The notes under the pieces were generated by a model that searched no databases, was not told the origin of the DNA, and worked only from the letters and a program-made list of their open reading frames with translations. 64,000 nt of DNA from Nigrospora sphaerica (taxonomy: Eukaryota > Ascomycota > Sordariomycetes > Amphisphaeriales > Apiosporaceae): assembly GCA_018287875.1 (NCBI GenBank), contig JAGVVL010000002.1:186001-250000 (forward strand). The letters run 5' to 3'. Below, piece by piece: positions 1 through 11,630 of this stretch (the first letter of the stretch is position 1; the number at the start of each line of letters is the position of its first letter). A program made the position numbers and the translations under genes.

Positions 1-2
1 TA

Positions 3-1516
3 GGGGAGGACCATGCCAGCGTATGCGAGAAGTGGTGGCGCCAGTACAATCAGTCCGTCTACCAGATCAAGCTGGGAAACACGCGAGCTGTCGTCGTCAA
101 CTCGTTCGAGGACTGCAAAAAGATGCTCCTGGGCAACCAGAACGCCGTCATTGACCGGCCGACCTTGTACACCTTTCACGGACTCATCAGCAGCACGCAG
201 GGCTTCACCATCGGCTCCTCCCCGTGGGACGAGTCGTGCAAAAAGAAGCGCAAGGCGGCCGGTACGGCTCTGGGCCGGCCCGCCCTGCGCAACTACCACC
301 CCATGTTCGACCTCGAGAGCTATTGCATCGTCCGGGACATGCAGCGAGACAGCCGGGGTGGCAGCGTGGAGATTAACGTGCGTCCTTACATCCAGCGCTA
401 CGCGCTCAACACGACGCTCACGCTGTGCTACGGGATCCGCATGGATGCCGTCTACGACGAACTGTTGCGCGAGATCCTGCACGTCGGCTCAGCCATTTCA
501 CTGCTCCGGAGTGCGTCGGAGAACCTGCAGGACTACGTGCCGCTGTTGCGGTACCTGCCCAACAACGAAAAGAACCGGCGATCGAAGGAACTGCGCGACC
601 GGCGGGACGCCTACCTCAACCTGCTGCTGGACAAGGTGCGAGCCATGATCAAGAACGGCACGGACAAGCCCTGCATCTCAGCCGCCATCCTCAAGGACGA
701 AGAGACGAAGCTGTCGGGGGTCGAGGTGTCGTCCATCTGCCTGTCGCTGGTGTCGGGCGGCTTTGAAACCATCCCGGGCACGCTGACGTCCTGCATCGGC
801 TCGCTGTGCACGCCCGAGGGCCAGATCTGGCAAGACCGCGCCTACGCCGACATCAAGCGATACTACCCCAATCTTCGCGATGCCTGGGCCGCGAGCATCG
901 AGCACGAGAAGGTGCCATACCTCAACGCCATCATCAAGGAGGCCGGCCGCTACTACACCGTCAGCGCCATGAGCCTGCCCCGCAAGACCGTCACCGAGGT
1001 GAATTGGAACGGGGCCGTGATCCCGGCCAAGACGATGATTCTGATCAACGCCCAGGCGGGCAACCATGGTAAGTGACGCAGCATGGTTTGTCGTGCGCCC
1101 CTCAGAGCTCTCGTCCCCTTCTGACGTACGGATGATCAGATATCGACCATTTCGGACAAGACGCCGCCAGGTTCGACCCCGAGCGATGGCTAAAGAGCGT
1201 GGACCCGCCCGCTGAGCGCGAGACGCCGGGCCTGGGCCACCTGAGCTTCGGCACGGGGTCGCGAGCCTGCTCGGGCCAGTTCATCGCCCAAAGGCTGCTG
1301 TACACGGCCTTGCTGCGCCTCCTGGCCTCGTACAAGATCGTCGCGAGCGAGGCGGCCCCGCCCAACACCGATTACGTCGACTACAACCAGTTCAAGTCGG
1401 CCCTCGTCGCCATTCCCCGTGACTTCAAGGCCCGCCTCGTCCCCCGCGACGGCGCCGTCACCGAGCAGTGTCTGCGCCTCGCCGAGGAACGCACCAGGGA
1501 CCATTACAAGGAGTAA
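3..1516 (+). CDS. Cytochrome P450, CYP504 (phenylacetate 2-hydroxylase)-like, 5' partial
   Basis: Heme-thiolate monooxygenase; the N-terminus lies outside the window and the TAG at 1-3 may be an intron acceptor. Exons are <3-1068 and 1140-1516; the intron has a GTAAGT donor and the join is in phase (G|AT = Asp). Visible P450 marks are the I-helix stretch GGFETIPGT, a K-helix ExxR (EAGR), PERW, and the heme loop FGTGSRACSG with its cysteine ligand. The text around RPTLYTFHG and SSPWDESCKKKRKAA is close to what I know of the CYP504 family, which ortho-hydroxylates phenylacetate and related aromatic acids in Aspergillus and relatives. No other phenylacetate-pathway gene is visible, so the substrate is open. 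There are no lesions in the visible part, and the stop TAA ends a normal CYP C-terminus. Confidence 0.85.
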
Positions 1517-1926
1517 GTGGCGGACGTGGCCGAGTGCAGATGGAATTCCGCACGGCGAGAGCCACTACTTTGTCATAATAAACCCGGGCTGTTCACGTTG
1601 AACAGCTCTTGGCAAATGAGTAGCCCAGTACCGACAATATCGAGGACTGGGATGAATAGCAGAAAGTAACACGAGACAAGCCATGAATGCGGTCAATACT
1701 GTGTATAAAAACTATTAACTAACAATCACCCATCGTGAATCAGTTGAGACAGTTGCACGCATTTATTGTTATCAGCACATTTCCAGCCTGTGTATGCAAC
1801 GAGCGTTGCCTCCATGATTTGTAACCTACATTCTTTGCATGGTACCGATGTTTGGCGGGGTCGATCTCGGTGGTTCGGAAGGTGGCGTCTGTCAAGTTCT
1901 TCTATTTTAACACACTGCTGAAGCCG
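1517..1926. other. Intergenic stretch before the LINE array
   Basis: No convincing coding sequence. It holds the P450 3' flank and the left flank of the outer LINE; the LINE-like sequence starts around 1927, where a purine-rich run leads into the element's conserved 5' region. Confidence 0.5.
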
Positions 1927-2203
1927 GAAAAACTTTTCGAAACCGACCCCACACAGCGATAACTTCACAACCACGACTCTATAAGCTACCGGATAGCCCG
2001 GAAACTGTTCCTAGGGCTTCATTTAGCCTAGAAATGGTCGATTCACCACTCTCGAGGCAAAGCGCGGGTGGTGGGAGCCGCCATAGGCCCGCCCCACCCC
2101 CCGAGCCGTCACCTCCAGACTCAAGAACACCATCGCCAAGCAGCAACACAGCACCTGGACGCAGTCCAGAAGCCATTCGCAGCACCTTAAACAGCCTCAG
2201 ACG
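1927..2203 (+). mobile_element. Outer LINE copy, left (5') fragment
   Basis: This segment repeats, with few differences, the 5' end of the inner copy (about 2222-2500), including the region before ORF1 and the first 56 codons of ORF1 (ATG at 2034). It stops at 2203 where the inner copy is inserted and resumes at 7075. The left boundary is approximate because no target duplication for the outer copy was found. Confidence 0.85.
2189..2203 (+). repeat. 15-bp target-site duplication, left copy
   Basis: AAACAGCCTCAGACG occurs here and again at 7060-7074, immediately flanking the inner LINE. It is outer-element ORF1 sequence duplicated by target-primed insertion. Confidence 0.9.
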
Positions 2204-2323
2204 TGCACGGGTGAAAAAAAACCTTTTTGAAACCGACCCCACATAGCGATAACTTCACAACCACGACTCTATAAGCTACCGGATAGCCCGGAAACTGTCC
2301 CTAGGGCTTCATTTAGCCTAGAA

Positions 2324-3682
2324 ATGGTCGATTCACCACCCTCGAGGCAAAGCGCGGGTGGTGGGAGCCGCCATAGGCCCGCCCCACCCCCCGAGCCGTC
2401 ACCTCCGGACTCAAGAACACCATCGCCAGACAGCATTACAACACCTGGACGCAGTCCAGAGGATATACGCAGCACTATAAACGACTTTAAACGCTTCCTA
2501 GCTGGTGAAGTCAACATTGCGGCCTTAGCCGCAGCAGTTCAAGCCGCCATTCCGGTCCTAGAGACGGCGGCTAAGGAATCGGACAACCAGCCCAGCGTCG
2601 AAAGACGCATCAATGCTATCGAGAACACGCTGCAAGCTATCTATAAGGAAATTAAAGCTCCTAAGACGTACGCTGCAGCCGCTACTGCCCTTACCGCCGC
2701 CACAGCGCCTAGGGCCCCCCAGGTAGCCAAGACTCTGCCTCCTCGACACGAACGGGAGGTAACGGTCAAGGCCGCAGGAACTGAAGGCCGCACCTACGAA
2801 GAGATCGTGCGGAAAGTTAACGCAGCAACAGGTAAAGAAACAGCAATAGCCGCACGGAAGCTTCCCAGCGGAGACTATGCTATTACCTACAAGACAGCAG
2901 AAGAGAAGCGACAGCTGGAAACCGACCGGGCCTGGACTACCGAGGCCTTCGGAGAGAACGCCTCTATCCAGAAGAGAAAGATCCTGGTGGTGGCCCATGG
3001 CATCAACAAGGAGGCCATAGAGACGAACCAAGGGCAGCTAGGAGTCCAACTCCAGAACCAGCCCGGCGGCCCGATCGACGTCCTAGAGGCCAAGCTCCCT
3101 CGCAACGCTAAGACCTCGTCTAGGAAGGTCACGGCCCTATATATTGCAGTACCCACGGTTCAACAAGCGGAACAGCTATGCCGAGACGGCCTTATTTGGC
3201 AGTATGGCTACTATCCATGCGAGCCCTTCGCCGAAGGAGCCCAGCTTAAGCAGTGCTACCACTGCTACCGCTATGGATATATCGCCCGAGTCTGCCGCCA
3301 CGCACGTAGGTGCGGGCTCTGCTCTTCAACAAAGCATGGCGATAAAGAATGCCCAGAAGCCGAGAATAAGAGCCGGTACTGCTGTCCAGCATGCCGAGGA
3401 CCACACACTGCGTGGTCTAAGGAGTGTCCAGTCCGCCAGGAGCAGGTCCAGATCGCCAAGGCTACTTATATCACGAGACCGAAGGGATTCGCACTGCCCT
3501 CGCAAGAACCCCCTAAGCCAACAGCCGAGGACTGGCAGATAGTACAGCCGCGAAAGCGTCGAGCAACTAGCTGCCGCACTAGAAGCACTGGCAGAGCCCA
3601 CAGCAGAACCCACGAAGAGACAGACAACATGGACGTCGAAACACCGGAGTCAACACTAAACAGCATCCACGCTCGACCATGA
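2324..3682 (+). CDS. LINE ORF1 (gag-like) protein, 452 aa, inner copy
   Basis: Nucleic-acid-binding ORF1 protein of the inner LINE. It has a Pro/Ser-rich N-terminus (residues 1-50), a helical middle part, and a cluster of three Cys/His knuckles around residues 305-385. The first reads CYHCYRYGYIARVC, where the usual His is Tyr (the outer copy keeps GHIA). The second (CGLCSSTKHGDKEC) and third (CPACRGPHTAWSKEC) look intact. The frame is fully open. The stop TGA overlaps the ATG of ORF2 (ATGA at 3679-3682), which suggests termination-reinitiation. The outer copy's ORF1 has exactly the same length once the inner element is removed, which supports this start. Confidence 0.85.
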   Translation: MVDSPPSRQSAGGGSRHRPAPPPEPSPPDSRTPSPDSITTPGRSPEDIRSTINDFKRFLAGEVNIAALAAAVQAAIPVLETAAKESDNQPSVERRINAIENTLQAIYKEIKAPKTYAAAATALTAATAPRAPQVAKTLPPRHEREVTVKAAGTEGRTYEEIVRKVNAATGKETAIAARKLPSGDYAITYKTAEEKRQLETDRAWTTEAFGENASIQKRKILVVAHGINKEAIETNQGQLGVQLQNQPGGPIDVLEAKLPRNAKTSSRKVTALYIAVPTVQQAEQLCRDGLIWQYGYYPCEPFAEGAQLKQCYHCYRYGYIARVCRHARRCGLCSSTKHGDKECPEAENKSRYCCPACRGPHTAWSKECPVRQEQVQIAKATYITRPKGFALPSQEPPKPTAEDWQIVQPRKRRATSCRTRSTGRAHSRTHEETDNMDVETPESTLNSIHARP

Positions 3683-6600
3683 CAACGCTAAGGATCCTAC
3701 ACTGGAACACGCAGAAAAGCAAGAAAGCACAGATCCCGGCAGTCGATGCCATCTCCGAAGAGTACGACGTCCTGGCTATCCAAGAGCCCTGGCGAAACCC
3801 ACGTATACCGACCACTTACTGCCCGAGATCCTCTCCGTACTACCTTCTCTATGCCGCCAAGGGAGGCAGAGCTTGCATCTACATTAATAAGAAGCACCCC
3901 CTAGTGTAGTGGACTTATAAGGCGCAATCAGATAGGTGCAACATCACAATCCAGCTACCAGATGGTCCTATAATAGTTATCTGCGTATACTCGCCTCCTC
4001 CTGGATCGATTAGCAGATCAGACCTGCCAGCTATCGAAGCCCTCCTTACCGGTCCCCAGCTAAGACGAACAGTCCTCGTAGGAGACTTTAACGTTCACCA
4101 CCCTGTCTGGGGAGGACACAACGTCCGACCTCATAAGGCAGCCGATAAGCTACTCCAGCTAGCAGAATCCTGGAGACTCCAGCTTATCACTCCCCCTGGA
4201 ACACCGACATGGACTCGAAGAGGGTGCATGGACTCCACAATCGACCTGGCGTGGGCCACGGACGATCTCCGAGCTGCCTACGACGGGTACGCCCTATATG
4301 CTGGATCCGATCACCTCCCCCAGGTGATACGCATGGCTGGACCTCAAAACGACCCCCAGAACAAGCCACGGCGCAGCTGGAAAACAGCTGACTATAACCA
4401 AGCGAAGGCCGAGGCGACACACCTTCCGCAGCCAGGGCTACTCGAGACACCGGGGGAAATCGATAGATACACCGAAACGTTAACTAAGGAGCTAACTCGG
4501 ATAGCCGACCTAGTTGCCCCCCTCCGCCACTCTAAGAGGAGAGGCAAGGTATAGTGGAACCACGAAACAAAAGAAGCTATAAAAGAGGAGAGACGAGCCC
4601 AGCGAACATAGCTATCCGATAGGACAGACGCAGCCTGGCGAGCTCTTCGGCAAGCATCCCTTACGAAAAAGAAAACGATCCGCACTACAAAGACAGCGAC
4701 CTAGAGAAACATGCTTCACGAGGCCTCTAGCCAGCCAGCTAGCGTCTGGAACATCGCGAGATAGGCCAGAACCGAAGGAGCCGCACTGCCGCTACCTCCA
4801 GCCGTCCCCACGCTTCATACACCGCGAGGCGAAGCAACGACCCATAAGGAGAAAACGGAGGCCTTCCGGGAGAGGTTTTACCCTCTCCCTAAGGCCATGC
4901 ATACCGGCTTCCGTATAACAAACCGGCTCGCAGCGCCTCTCGACATCGACAGCGAGGTAACAGCGGAGTAGGTCTAAGACGTCTTAAGCAAGGCAGGCCA
5001 GTGGAAAGCACCCGGACCAGACCAGCTTCCGAACGGATTCCTTAAGCGCTTAAGAAAGCCCCTCTTCCAGGCCTTAGCCTCCCTAGCGGAAGCATGCTGG
5101 CGTATAGGATACTATCCAACAGCGTTCCGTAAAGCAGTGACCGTTATCCTCCGGAAACTAGGAAAGCAGCCAAACGAGTACCACTAAGCCGGCGGATGGA
5201 GACCTATCGCGCTACTTAACACCATGGGGAAGGTAATCGAGAGCCTGCTGGCGCAACGGCTAGCCAGCTTTGCGGAGGAAAACGGGCTGCTCCCAGACGA
5301 ACAGATAGGCAACCGGAAAGGCCGCTCCACGGAAACAGCCTTACGGTTGCTAACGGACCTAGTCCGCACAGCCTGGAAACATGGAGGTGCAGCAACCCTT
5401 CTATCGCTGGATATCTCAGGCGCTTTCGACTCCGTCGACCATGGAAGGCTCCTCGCTAACCTACGAGCGCTGAGGGTCCCTATATGGACTATTAGCTGGA
5501 TCCGAAGCTTCTTATCTAACCGGTCCACTACGCTGTTCTTCGATGGCCAGGAATCGGACGAGATCCCAGTCCCAGCAGGCGTCCCGCAGGGCTCACCCCT
5601 ATCGCCTATCCTCTTCTGCCTTTATACAGCCGGTCTCTACAAGGCCCTCCGCGCTATACCAGGGATAGCTACTATAGCCTTCGTAGACAACACAAACCTC
5701 GTGGGCTTCGGCTTAAACCCAGAGCAAACCTGCGAGCAGCTAGAAGCTGCTCATAGGGTCTGCAAAGAATAGGCAGTCAGCCACGGCATGACCTTTGCAG
5801 TCCAGAAATATCACCTAGTCCACTTCTCTCGAAGACGGAAAAGTCCGGATATAAAGATAGCCTTAGAAGGTCACGAAATCGAACCAGAAGACTCCTGCCG
5901 CGTCCTTGGCATCTAGGTAGATAGACGTCTCCTCTGGGACGTCCATATCCAGTCGATATCGAAGAAGATGGCGACGCAAGTCTATGCCCTAGACCGGATA
6001 GCCGGCTCGACATGGGGCGCATCTCTCCAGCGAGCCCGCCAAGTCTATACAGCGGTCGTACGGTCTGCGATAGGTTATAGAGCTTCAGAGTGGCACCGCC
6101 AGATCTCGAAAAACAGAGCTAAGGCACTTAACGACGTCCAAACAGAGTGCCTCCGAAAGGTCACAGGAGCTTTCAAAGCCACGGCTGCCGCAGTGCTAGA
6201 AACGGAAGCCTACGTGTCCCCCTTAGACACGTGGCTCAACAGAAGGGTGGCGGCATCGGAAGAGAGGCTCCAACAGCCGCGTATCGCATCACTCATCCAA
6301 GCGAGATGTGATAGCGCAGCTAAATGGATCCTAACAAGACCGACTCGCCGGCGTAGACCGAAAGGCCCCGACGCTCCTAATCGTAAGAGGTGGCTAGACG
6401 AATGGCTAGCTGGAGACTCAGCACACAAGGCTGAGGAGAGAGACTGGCTTCAGAGATGGCAACAAACGCAGCAAAATCGAATAGCACGAGCCCTGGCAGC
6501 AACTAAGATGCCGCCAGATAAGCACGTCCTTAAGCTCCATAGGGGACTCCATAAGGCAGAGAGCTCCATCCTCGTCTAAGCGAGGACTGGCAAGATTAGG

Positions 6601-6867
6601 CTACGAGACTTCCTTTTCAAGCGCAAGGTTCCAAGCTTCGACAGCCCATAGTGCGTCTGCAGTCAGGGCAGGGAGACCGTCCGACATATCCTCGTTTTCT
6701 GCCTAAGGGAGAGAGAAAGACGAGAGCATCTCGTCCAAGCTCTAGGAGAGCCGATCGACACAGACAGGATGCTAGACACGCCAGGAAAAGCTGGGATTAT
6801 CGCAAGATGGCTACTCCGCTCGGGAAGGCTAGGCATGTTCCAGCTTGCGAATCAGCTTATCAGCTAG
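3679..6867 (+). pseudogene. LINE ORF2 (endonuclease-reverse transcriptase), RIP-damaged, inner copy
   Basis: The frame runs 1063 codons from the ATG overlapping ORF1 to TAG at 6865-6867 with no net indel but many in-frame stops, the first at 3907-3909. Domains in order: an APE-type endonuclease (starts LRILHWNTQ; later GDFNVHHPVWGG and SDHLPQ); reverse transcriptase from about 4980 (KAPGPDQLPNGFLK, SLDISGAFDSVDH, GVPQGSPLSPILF); and a C-terminal Cys/His segment. The catalytic FADD box is mutated to FVDN here (about 5679-5690), so the RT is dead even without the stops. Compared with the outer copy, stops arise as TGG or CAG/CAA to TAG/TAA, that is CpA-to-TpA changes on either strand, as expected from RIP. 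Confidence 0.9.
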
Positions 6868-7059
6868 GAAGCGGGCACGCTAAGCCCGATCTCGGTATAG
6901 CAGGCTAGAGAGTAGACAAGTGCGGTGCGACGCAGCGGAACCTAGGTTTTTCACCCGGCCGGACGTTAGCCCGGAACGGTTTTCCTAGGCTAAGATGCGT
7001 AGGGGGTCCTCATGGCCTTGATAGGTCGCTAGGTGTAAGAATAATAATAATAATAAAAA

Positions 7060-7074
7060 AAACAGCCTCAGACG
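7060..7074 (+). repeat. 15-bp target-site duplication, right copy
   Basis: Second copy of AAACAGCCTCAGACG (see 2189-2203), directly after the A-rich tail of the inner LINE. Confidence 0.9.
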
Positions 7075-10000
7075 CTTCCTAGCTGGCGACTCCGACGTTG
7101 CGACCTTGGTCGCAGCTATACAAGCCGCCATCCCGGTCCTAGAGGCGGCAGCTAAGGAACCAGATAGCCAGACTAGCATCGAGAGACGCATCGATGCCAT
7201 CGAGAACACGCTTCAGGCTATCCATAAGGATATCAAGGCCCCTAAGATATACGCTGCTACTGCCACCGCTATAACCGCCGCTCCCTCACCTAGAGCCCCC
7301 CAGATAGCTAAGGCGCTTCCTCCCCGTCAGGAACGAGAGATCACCGTCAAGGCCACAGAGATAGAAGGACGCACCTACGCAGAGATCGTTCGCAAGGTTA
7401 ACGCCGTCGCAGGGAGAGAGGCAGCAGTAGTAGCACGCAAGCTTCCTAGCGGAGACTACGCCATCACATGCAAGACAGCGGCGGAGAAACAAGCCCTAGA
7501 AGCCGACCTAGACTGGACCGCCGAGGCCTTCGGAGAGAATGCCTCCATCCAGAAGAGAAAGATCCTAGTAGTGGCCCACGGTATCAACAAGGAAGCCATA
7601 GAAGTGAGCCAGGGACAGCTAGGAGCCCAACTCCGAAACCAGCCTGGTGGCCCCATCGACGTCCTAGAAGCGAAGCTCCCTCGCAACGCCAAGACGTCGT
7701 CTAGGAAGGTCACAACCCTATACATCGCAGTCGCCACGGTCCAACAAGCTGAACAACTATGCCGAGACGGCCTCATCTGGCAGTATGGCTATTATCCATG
7801 CGAGCCTTTCGCCGAAGGAGCGCAGCTTAAGCAGTGTTACCGCTGCTATCGATATGGACACATCGCCCGTGCCTGTCGCTACGCACGTAGGTGCGGGCTT
7901 TGCTCTTCAACTAAGCATGACGATAAAGAATGCCCAGAAACCGAGAATCAGAGCCGGTACTGCTGTCCAGCGTGCCGAGGGCCACATACGGCGTGGTCCA
8001 AAGAGTGCCCGGTCCGCCAAGAACAGGTCCAGATCGCTAAAGCCGCTTATATCGCAAGACCGAAGGGATTCGCACTGCCCTCACAAGAACCCCCTAAGCC
8101 AACAGCCGAAGACTAGCAGACGGTACAGCCGCGGAAGCGTCGAGCAACCAGCTGCCGTACTAGAAGCACTGGCAGAGCCCGCAGCAGAGCCCACAAAGAG
8201 ATAGACAACATGGATATCGAAACGCCGGAGTCAACACTGGATAGCATCCACGCTCGACCATAACAGCGCTAAGGATCCTACACTGGAACACGCAGAAAAG
8301 CAAGAAAGCACAGATCCCGGTAGTCGACGCTATCCACGAAGAATATGACGTCCTAGCTATCCAAGAGCCTTGGAGAAACCCACATATACCGACTACCTAC
8401 TACCCGAGATCCTCTCCGTACTACCTTCTCTATGCTACCGAGGGAGGTAGAGCGTGCATTTATATTAATAAGAAGTACCCCCCAGCGCAGTGGATCTACG
8501 AGGCACGGCCAGATAGCTGCTATCTCACGATCCAGCTGCCCGATGGTCCTATAACGGTCATCTGCGTATACTCGCCTTCCAGGTCTAAAAGCAGGTCAGA
8601 CCTACCAGCTATCGAAGCCCTCCAGGCCCGGCCCCAGCCGAGACGAACAGTCCTCCTAGGCGACTTCAACGTCCACCACCCCGTCTGGGGAGGACATAAC
8701 GCACGGCCTCATAAAGCAGCTAATAAGCTGCTCCAGCTAGCAGAATCTTGGAGACTCCAGCTGATCACACCTCCTGGCACACCGACACGGACACGAAAAG
8801 GATACACAGACTCTACGATTGACCTAGCATGGGCCACAGACGATCTCCGGGTTGCCTATGACGGATACGCACTGTACGCAGGATCCGATCACCTCCCTCA
8901 GGTGATACGCGTGGCTGGACCTTATATAGACCGCCAAGATAAACCACGACGCAGCTGGAAAACAGCTGACTATGACCAAGCGAAGGCAGAGGCGGCACAC
9001 CTACCACAGCCAGGGCAACTCGAGACACCAGAAGAAATCGATAGCTACACCGAGACGTTAACTAAGGAGCTAACTCGGATAGCCGACCTAGTTGCCCCCC
9101 TCCGCCACTCTAAGGGGAGAGGTAAAGCTTGGTGGAACCACGATACGAAAAGAGCTATAGAGGAGGAGAGACAAGCCCAGCGAACATGGCTTTCCAACCA
9201 GACGGACGCAGCCTGGCGAGCCCTCCGGCAGTCATCCCTCCTCAAAAAGAAGGCAATCCGCGAAGCAAAGACGGTAACCTGGAGACATATACTCCACGAG
9301 GCCTCTAGCCAGCCAGCTGGCGTCTGGAATATCGCGAGATAGGCTAGAACGGAAGGAGCGGCGCCGCCGTTACCCCCAGCAGTCCCTACACTTCACACAC
9401 CACGCGGCGAAGCAACGACCCATAAGGAGAAAACAGAGGCCTTCCGCGAGAGATTTTACCCTCTCCCTAAGGTTAGGCCGAACGGCTTCCGAATAATAAA
9501 CCGGCTCGCAGCGCCTCTGGATATGGACAGCAAGGTGACAGCAGAACAAGTCCAAGACGTCCTCACTAAGGCAGGCCAGTGGAAGGCACCTGGACCAGAC
9601 CAGCTTCCGAACGGATTTCTTAAACGCCTAGGAAAGCCCCTCTTCCAGGCCTTGGCCTCCCTAGCGGAAGCGTGCTGGCGTATAGGATACTATCCAAGAG
9701 CGTTCCGCAAAGCAGTCACCGTTATCCTCCGAAAGCCAGGAAAGCAGCCAAGGGAATACCACCAAGCCAGCGGATGGAGACCTATCGCGCTGCTTAATAC
9801 TATAGGGAAAGCGATCGAGAGCCTACTAGCGCAACGGCTAGCTAGCTTTGCCGAGGAGAACGGACTGCTCCCGGACGAACAGATAGGCAGCCGGAAAGGC
9901 CGCTCCACGGAAACGGCCTTGCGGTTACTAACGGACCTAGTCCGCACAGCCTGGAAACATAGAGGCGCAGCAACCCTTCTATCGCTGGATATCTCAGGCG

Positions 10001-11630
10001 CTTTCGACTCTGTCGACCATGGAAGGCTCCTCGCTAACCTGCGAGCGCTGAGGGTCCCTATATGGACTATCAGCTGGATCCGAAGCTTCCTATCTAACCG
10101 GTCCACCACGCTATTCTTCGACGGCCAGGAATCGGACGAGATCCCGATCCCAGTAGGCGTCCTACAGGGCTCACCCCTATCACCTATCCTCTTCTGCCTC
10201 TATACAGCCGGTCTCTATAAGGCTCTCCGCGTTATACCAGGGATAGCTACTATAGCCTTCGCAGACGACACGAACCTCGTGGGCTTCGGTTTAAACCCCG
10301 AGCAGACCTGCAAGCAGCTGGAAGCCGCTCACAGGATCTGTAAAGAATAGGCAGTCAGCCACGGTATGACCTTCGCAGTCCAGAAATATCACCTAGTCCA
10401 CTTCTCTCGAAGACGGAAAGGTCCGGACACAAAGATAGCCTTAGAAGGCCACGAAATCGAACCAGAAGACTCCTGCTGTGTCCTTGGCATCCAGGTGGAT
10501 AGACGCCTCCGCTAGGATGTCCACATCCAGTCGATATCGAAGAAGATGGCGACGCAGGTCTATGCTCTAGACCGGATAGCCGGCTTGACATGGGGCGCGT
10601 CTCTCCAGCGAGCCCGCCAAGTCTATACAGCCGTCGTACGGTCTGCGATAGGCTATGGAGCTTCAGAGTGGCACCGCCAGATCTCGAAAAATAGAGCCAA
10701 GGCACTTAACGACGTCCAGACAGAGTGCCTCCGAAAGGTCACAGGAGCTTTCAAAGCCACGGCCACTGCAGTACTAGAAACGGAAGCTTACGTGTCCCCC
10801 TTAGACACGTGGCTCAACAGAAGGGTGGCGGCATCGGAAGAGAGGCTCCAATAGCCGCGTATCGCATCACTCATCCAAGCGAGATGTGATAGCGCAGCTA
10901 GATGGATCCTAACAAGACCGACTCGCCGGCGTAGACCGAAAGGCCCCGACGCTCCTAATCGTAAGAGGTGGCTAAACGAATGGCTAGCTGGAGACTCAGC
11001 ACACAAGGCTGAGGAGAGAGACTGGCTTTAGAGATAGCAACAAACGTAGCAAAATCGAATAGCACGAGCCCCGGCAGCAACTAAGATGCCGCCAGACAAG
11101 CACGTCCTTAAGCTCCATAAGGGACTCCATAAAGCCGAGAGCTCCATCCTCGTCCAAGCGAGGACTGGCAAGATTGGGCTGCGAGACTTCCTTTTTAAGC
11201 GTAGGGTCCCGGGCTTCGACAGCCCCTGGTGCGTCTGTGGTCAGGGCAGGGAGACCGTCCGGCATATCCTCGTTTTCTGCCCACGGGAAAGAGAAAGACG
11301 AGAGCATCTCGTCCAAGCTTTAGGAGGACCGATAGACACGGACAGGATGCTCGACACCCCAGGAAAAGCAGGAATCATCGCAAGATGGCTACTCCGCTCC
11401 GGAAGGCTGGACATGTTCCAGCTAGCAAATCAACTTATCAGCTAGGAAGCGGGCGCGCTGAGCCCGATCTCGGTATGGCAGGTCAAAGAGTAGATAGAAG
11501 CGGTACGACGCAGCGGAACCTAGGTTTTTCACCCGGCCGGACGGTTGCCCGGAACGGTTTTCCTAGGCTAAGATGCGCAGGGGGTCCTCATGGCCTAAAT
11601 AGGTCGCTAGGTGTAAGAATAATAATAATT
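7075..11630 (+). mobile_element. Outer LINE copy, right fragment
   Basis: Continuation of the element begun at 1927: the rest of ORF1, all of ORF2, a 3' UTR nearly identical to that of the inner copy (CCTAGG, GGTTTTTCACCCG, CCTAGGCTAAGATGCG), and an (AAT)n tail ending near 11630. It is RIP-damaged independently of the inner copy. Confidence 0.88.
8260..11445 (+). pseudogene. LINE ORF2 (endonuclease-reverse transcriptase), outer copy
   Basis: Collinear with the inner ORF2 and one codon shorter. The initiator ATG has become ATA (8260-8262). The RT catalytic box is intact (FADDTN, about 10258-10275), unlike the inner copy, but GVPQ has become GVLQ and several stops are present. Stops private to this copy include TGG to TAG in the DVHI segment near 10515 and a run of three stops around 11029-11050 (CAG, TGG and CAG to TAG). 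Two stops are shared with the inner copy: after WNIAR near 9340, and after CKE near 10350, each where Trp is expected. A C-terminal CVCGQG...H...C zinc motif is preserved near 11230-11280. Confidence 0.88.

Larger units (their letters stand above)
2204..7059 (+). mobile_element. Inner, full-length Tad1-type non-LTR retrotransposon (LINE)
   Basis: About 4.86 kb. Order: a 5' leader starting with a CGGGTG plus A8 stretch, ORF1 with zinc knuckles, ORF2 with endonuclease and reverse transcriptase, a 3' UTR, and an (AAT)n/A-rich tail at 7038-7059. No LTRs are present. It is flanked by a perfect 15-bp target duplication and lies inside ORF1 of a related copy. ORF1 is open but ORF2 carries many stops, so it cannot move on its own. 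No RNase H domain was recognised between the RT and the C-terminal zinc motif. I assign it to the Tad1 clade from its gene order and fungal host; an RT tree would settle this. Confidence 0.9.
2034..8263 (+). pseudogene. LINE ORF1 of the outer copy, split by the inner LINE
   Basis: Coding parts are 2034-2203 and 7075-8263. Together they make 1359 nt (453 codons with stop), exactly the length of the intact inner ORF1, and the frame is continuous across the junction (the Arg codon is split CG|C). The right part encodes the same knuckle cluster with the first knuckle intact (CYRCYRYGHIARAC). Besides the insertion, a TGG codon has become TAG at 8114-8116. The normal terminator is TAA at 8261-8263. 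Confidence 0.9.

Noticed and set aside
1927..2500. Tandem duplication of the LINE 5' end as a promoter monomer array
   Set aside because: The 15-bp target duplication and the ORF1 frame joining 2203 to 7075 show that the first unit belongs to a separate outer copy.
7038..7059. (AAT)n run read as an independent microsatellite
   Set aside because: The same run ends both LINE copies right after an identical 3' UTR, so it is the element's tail.
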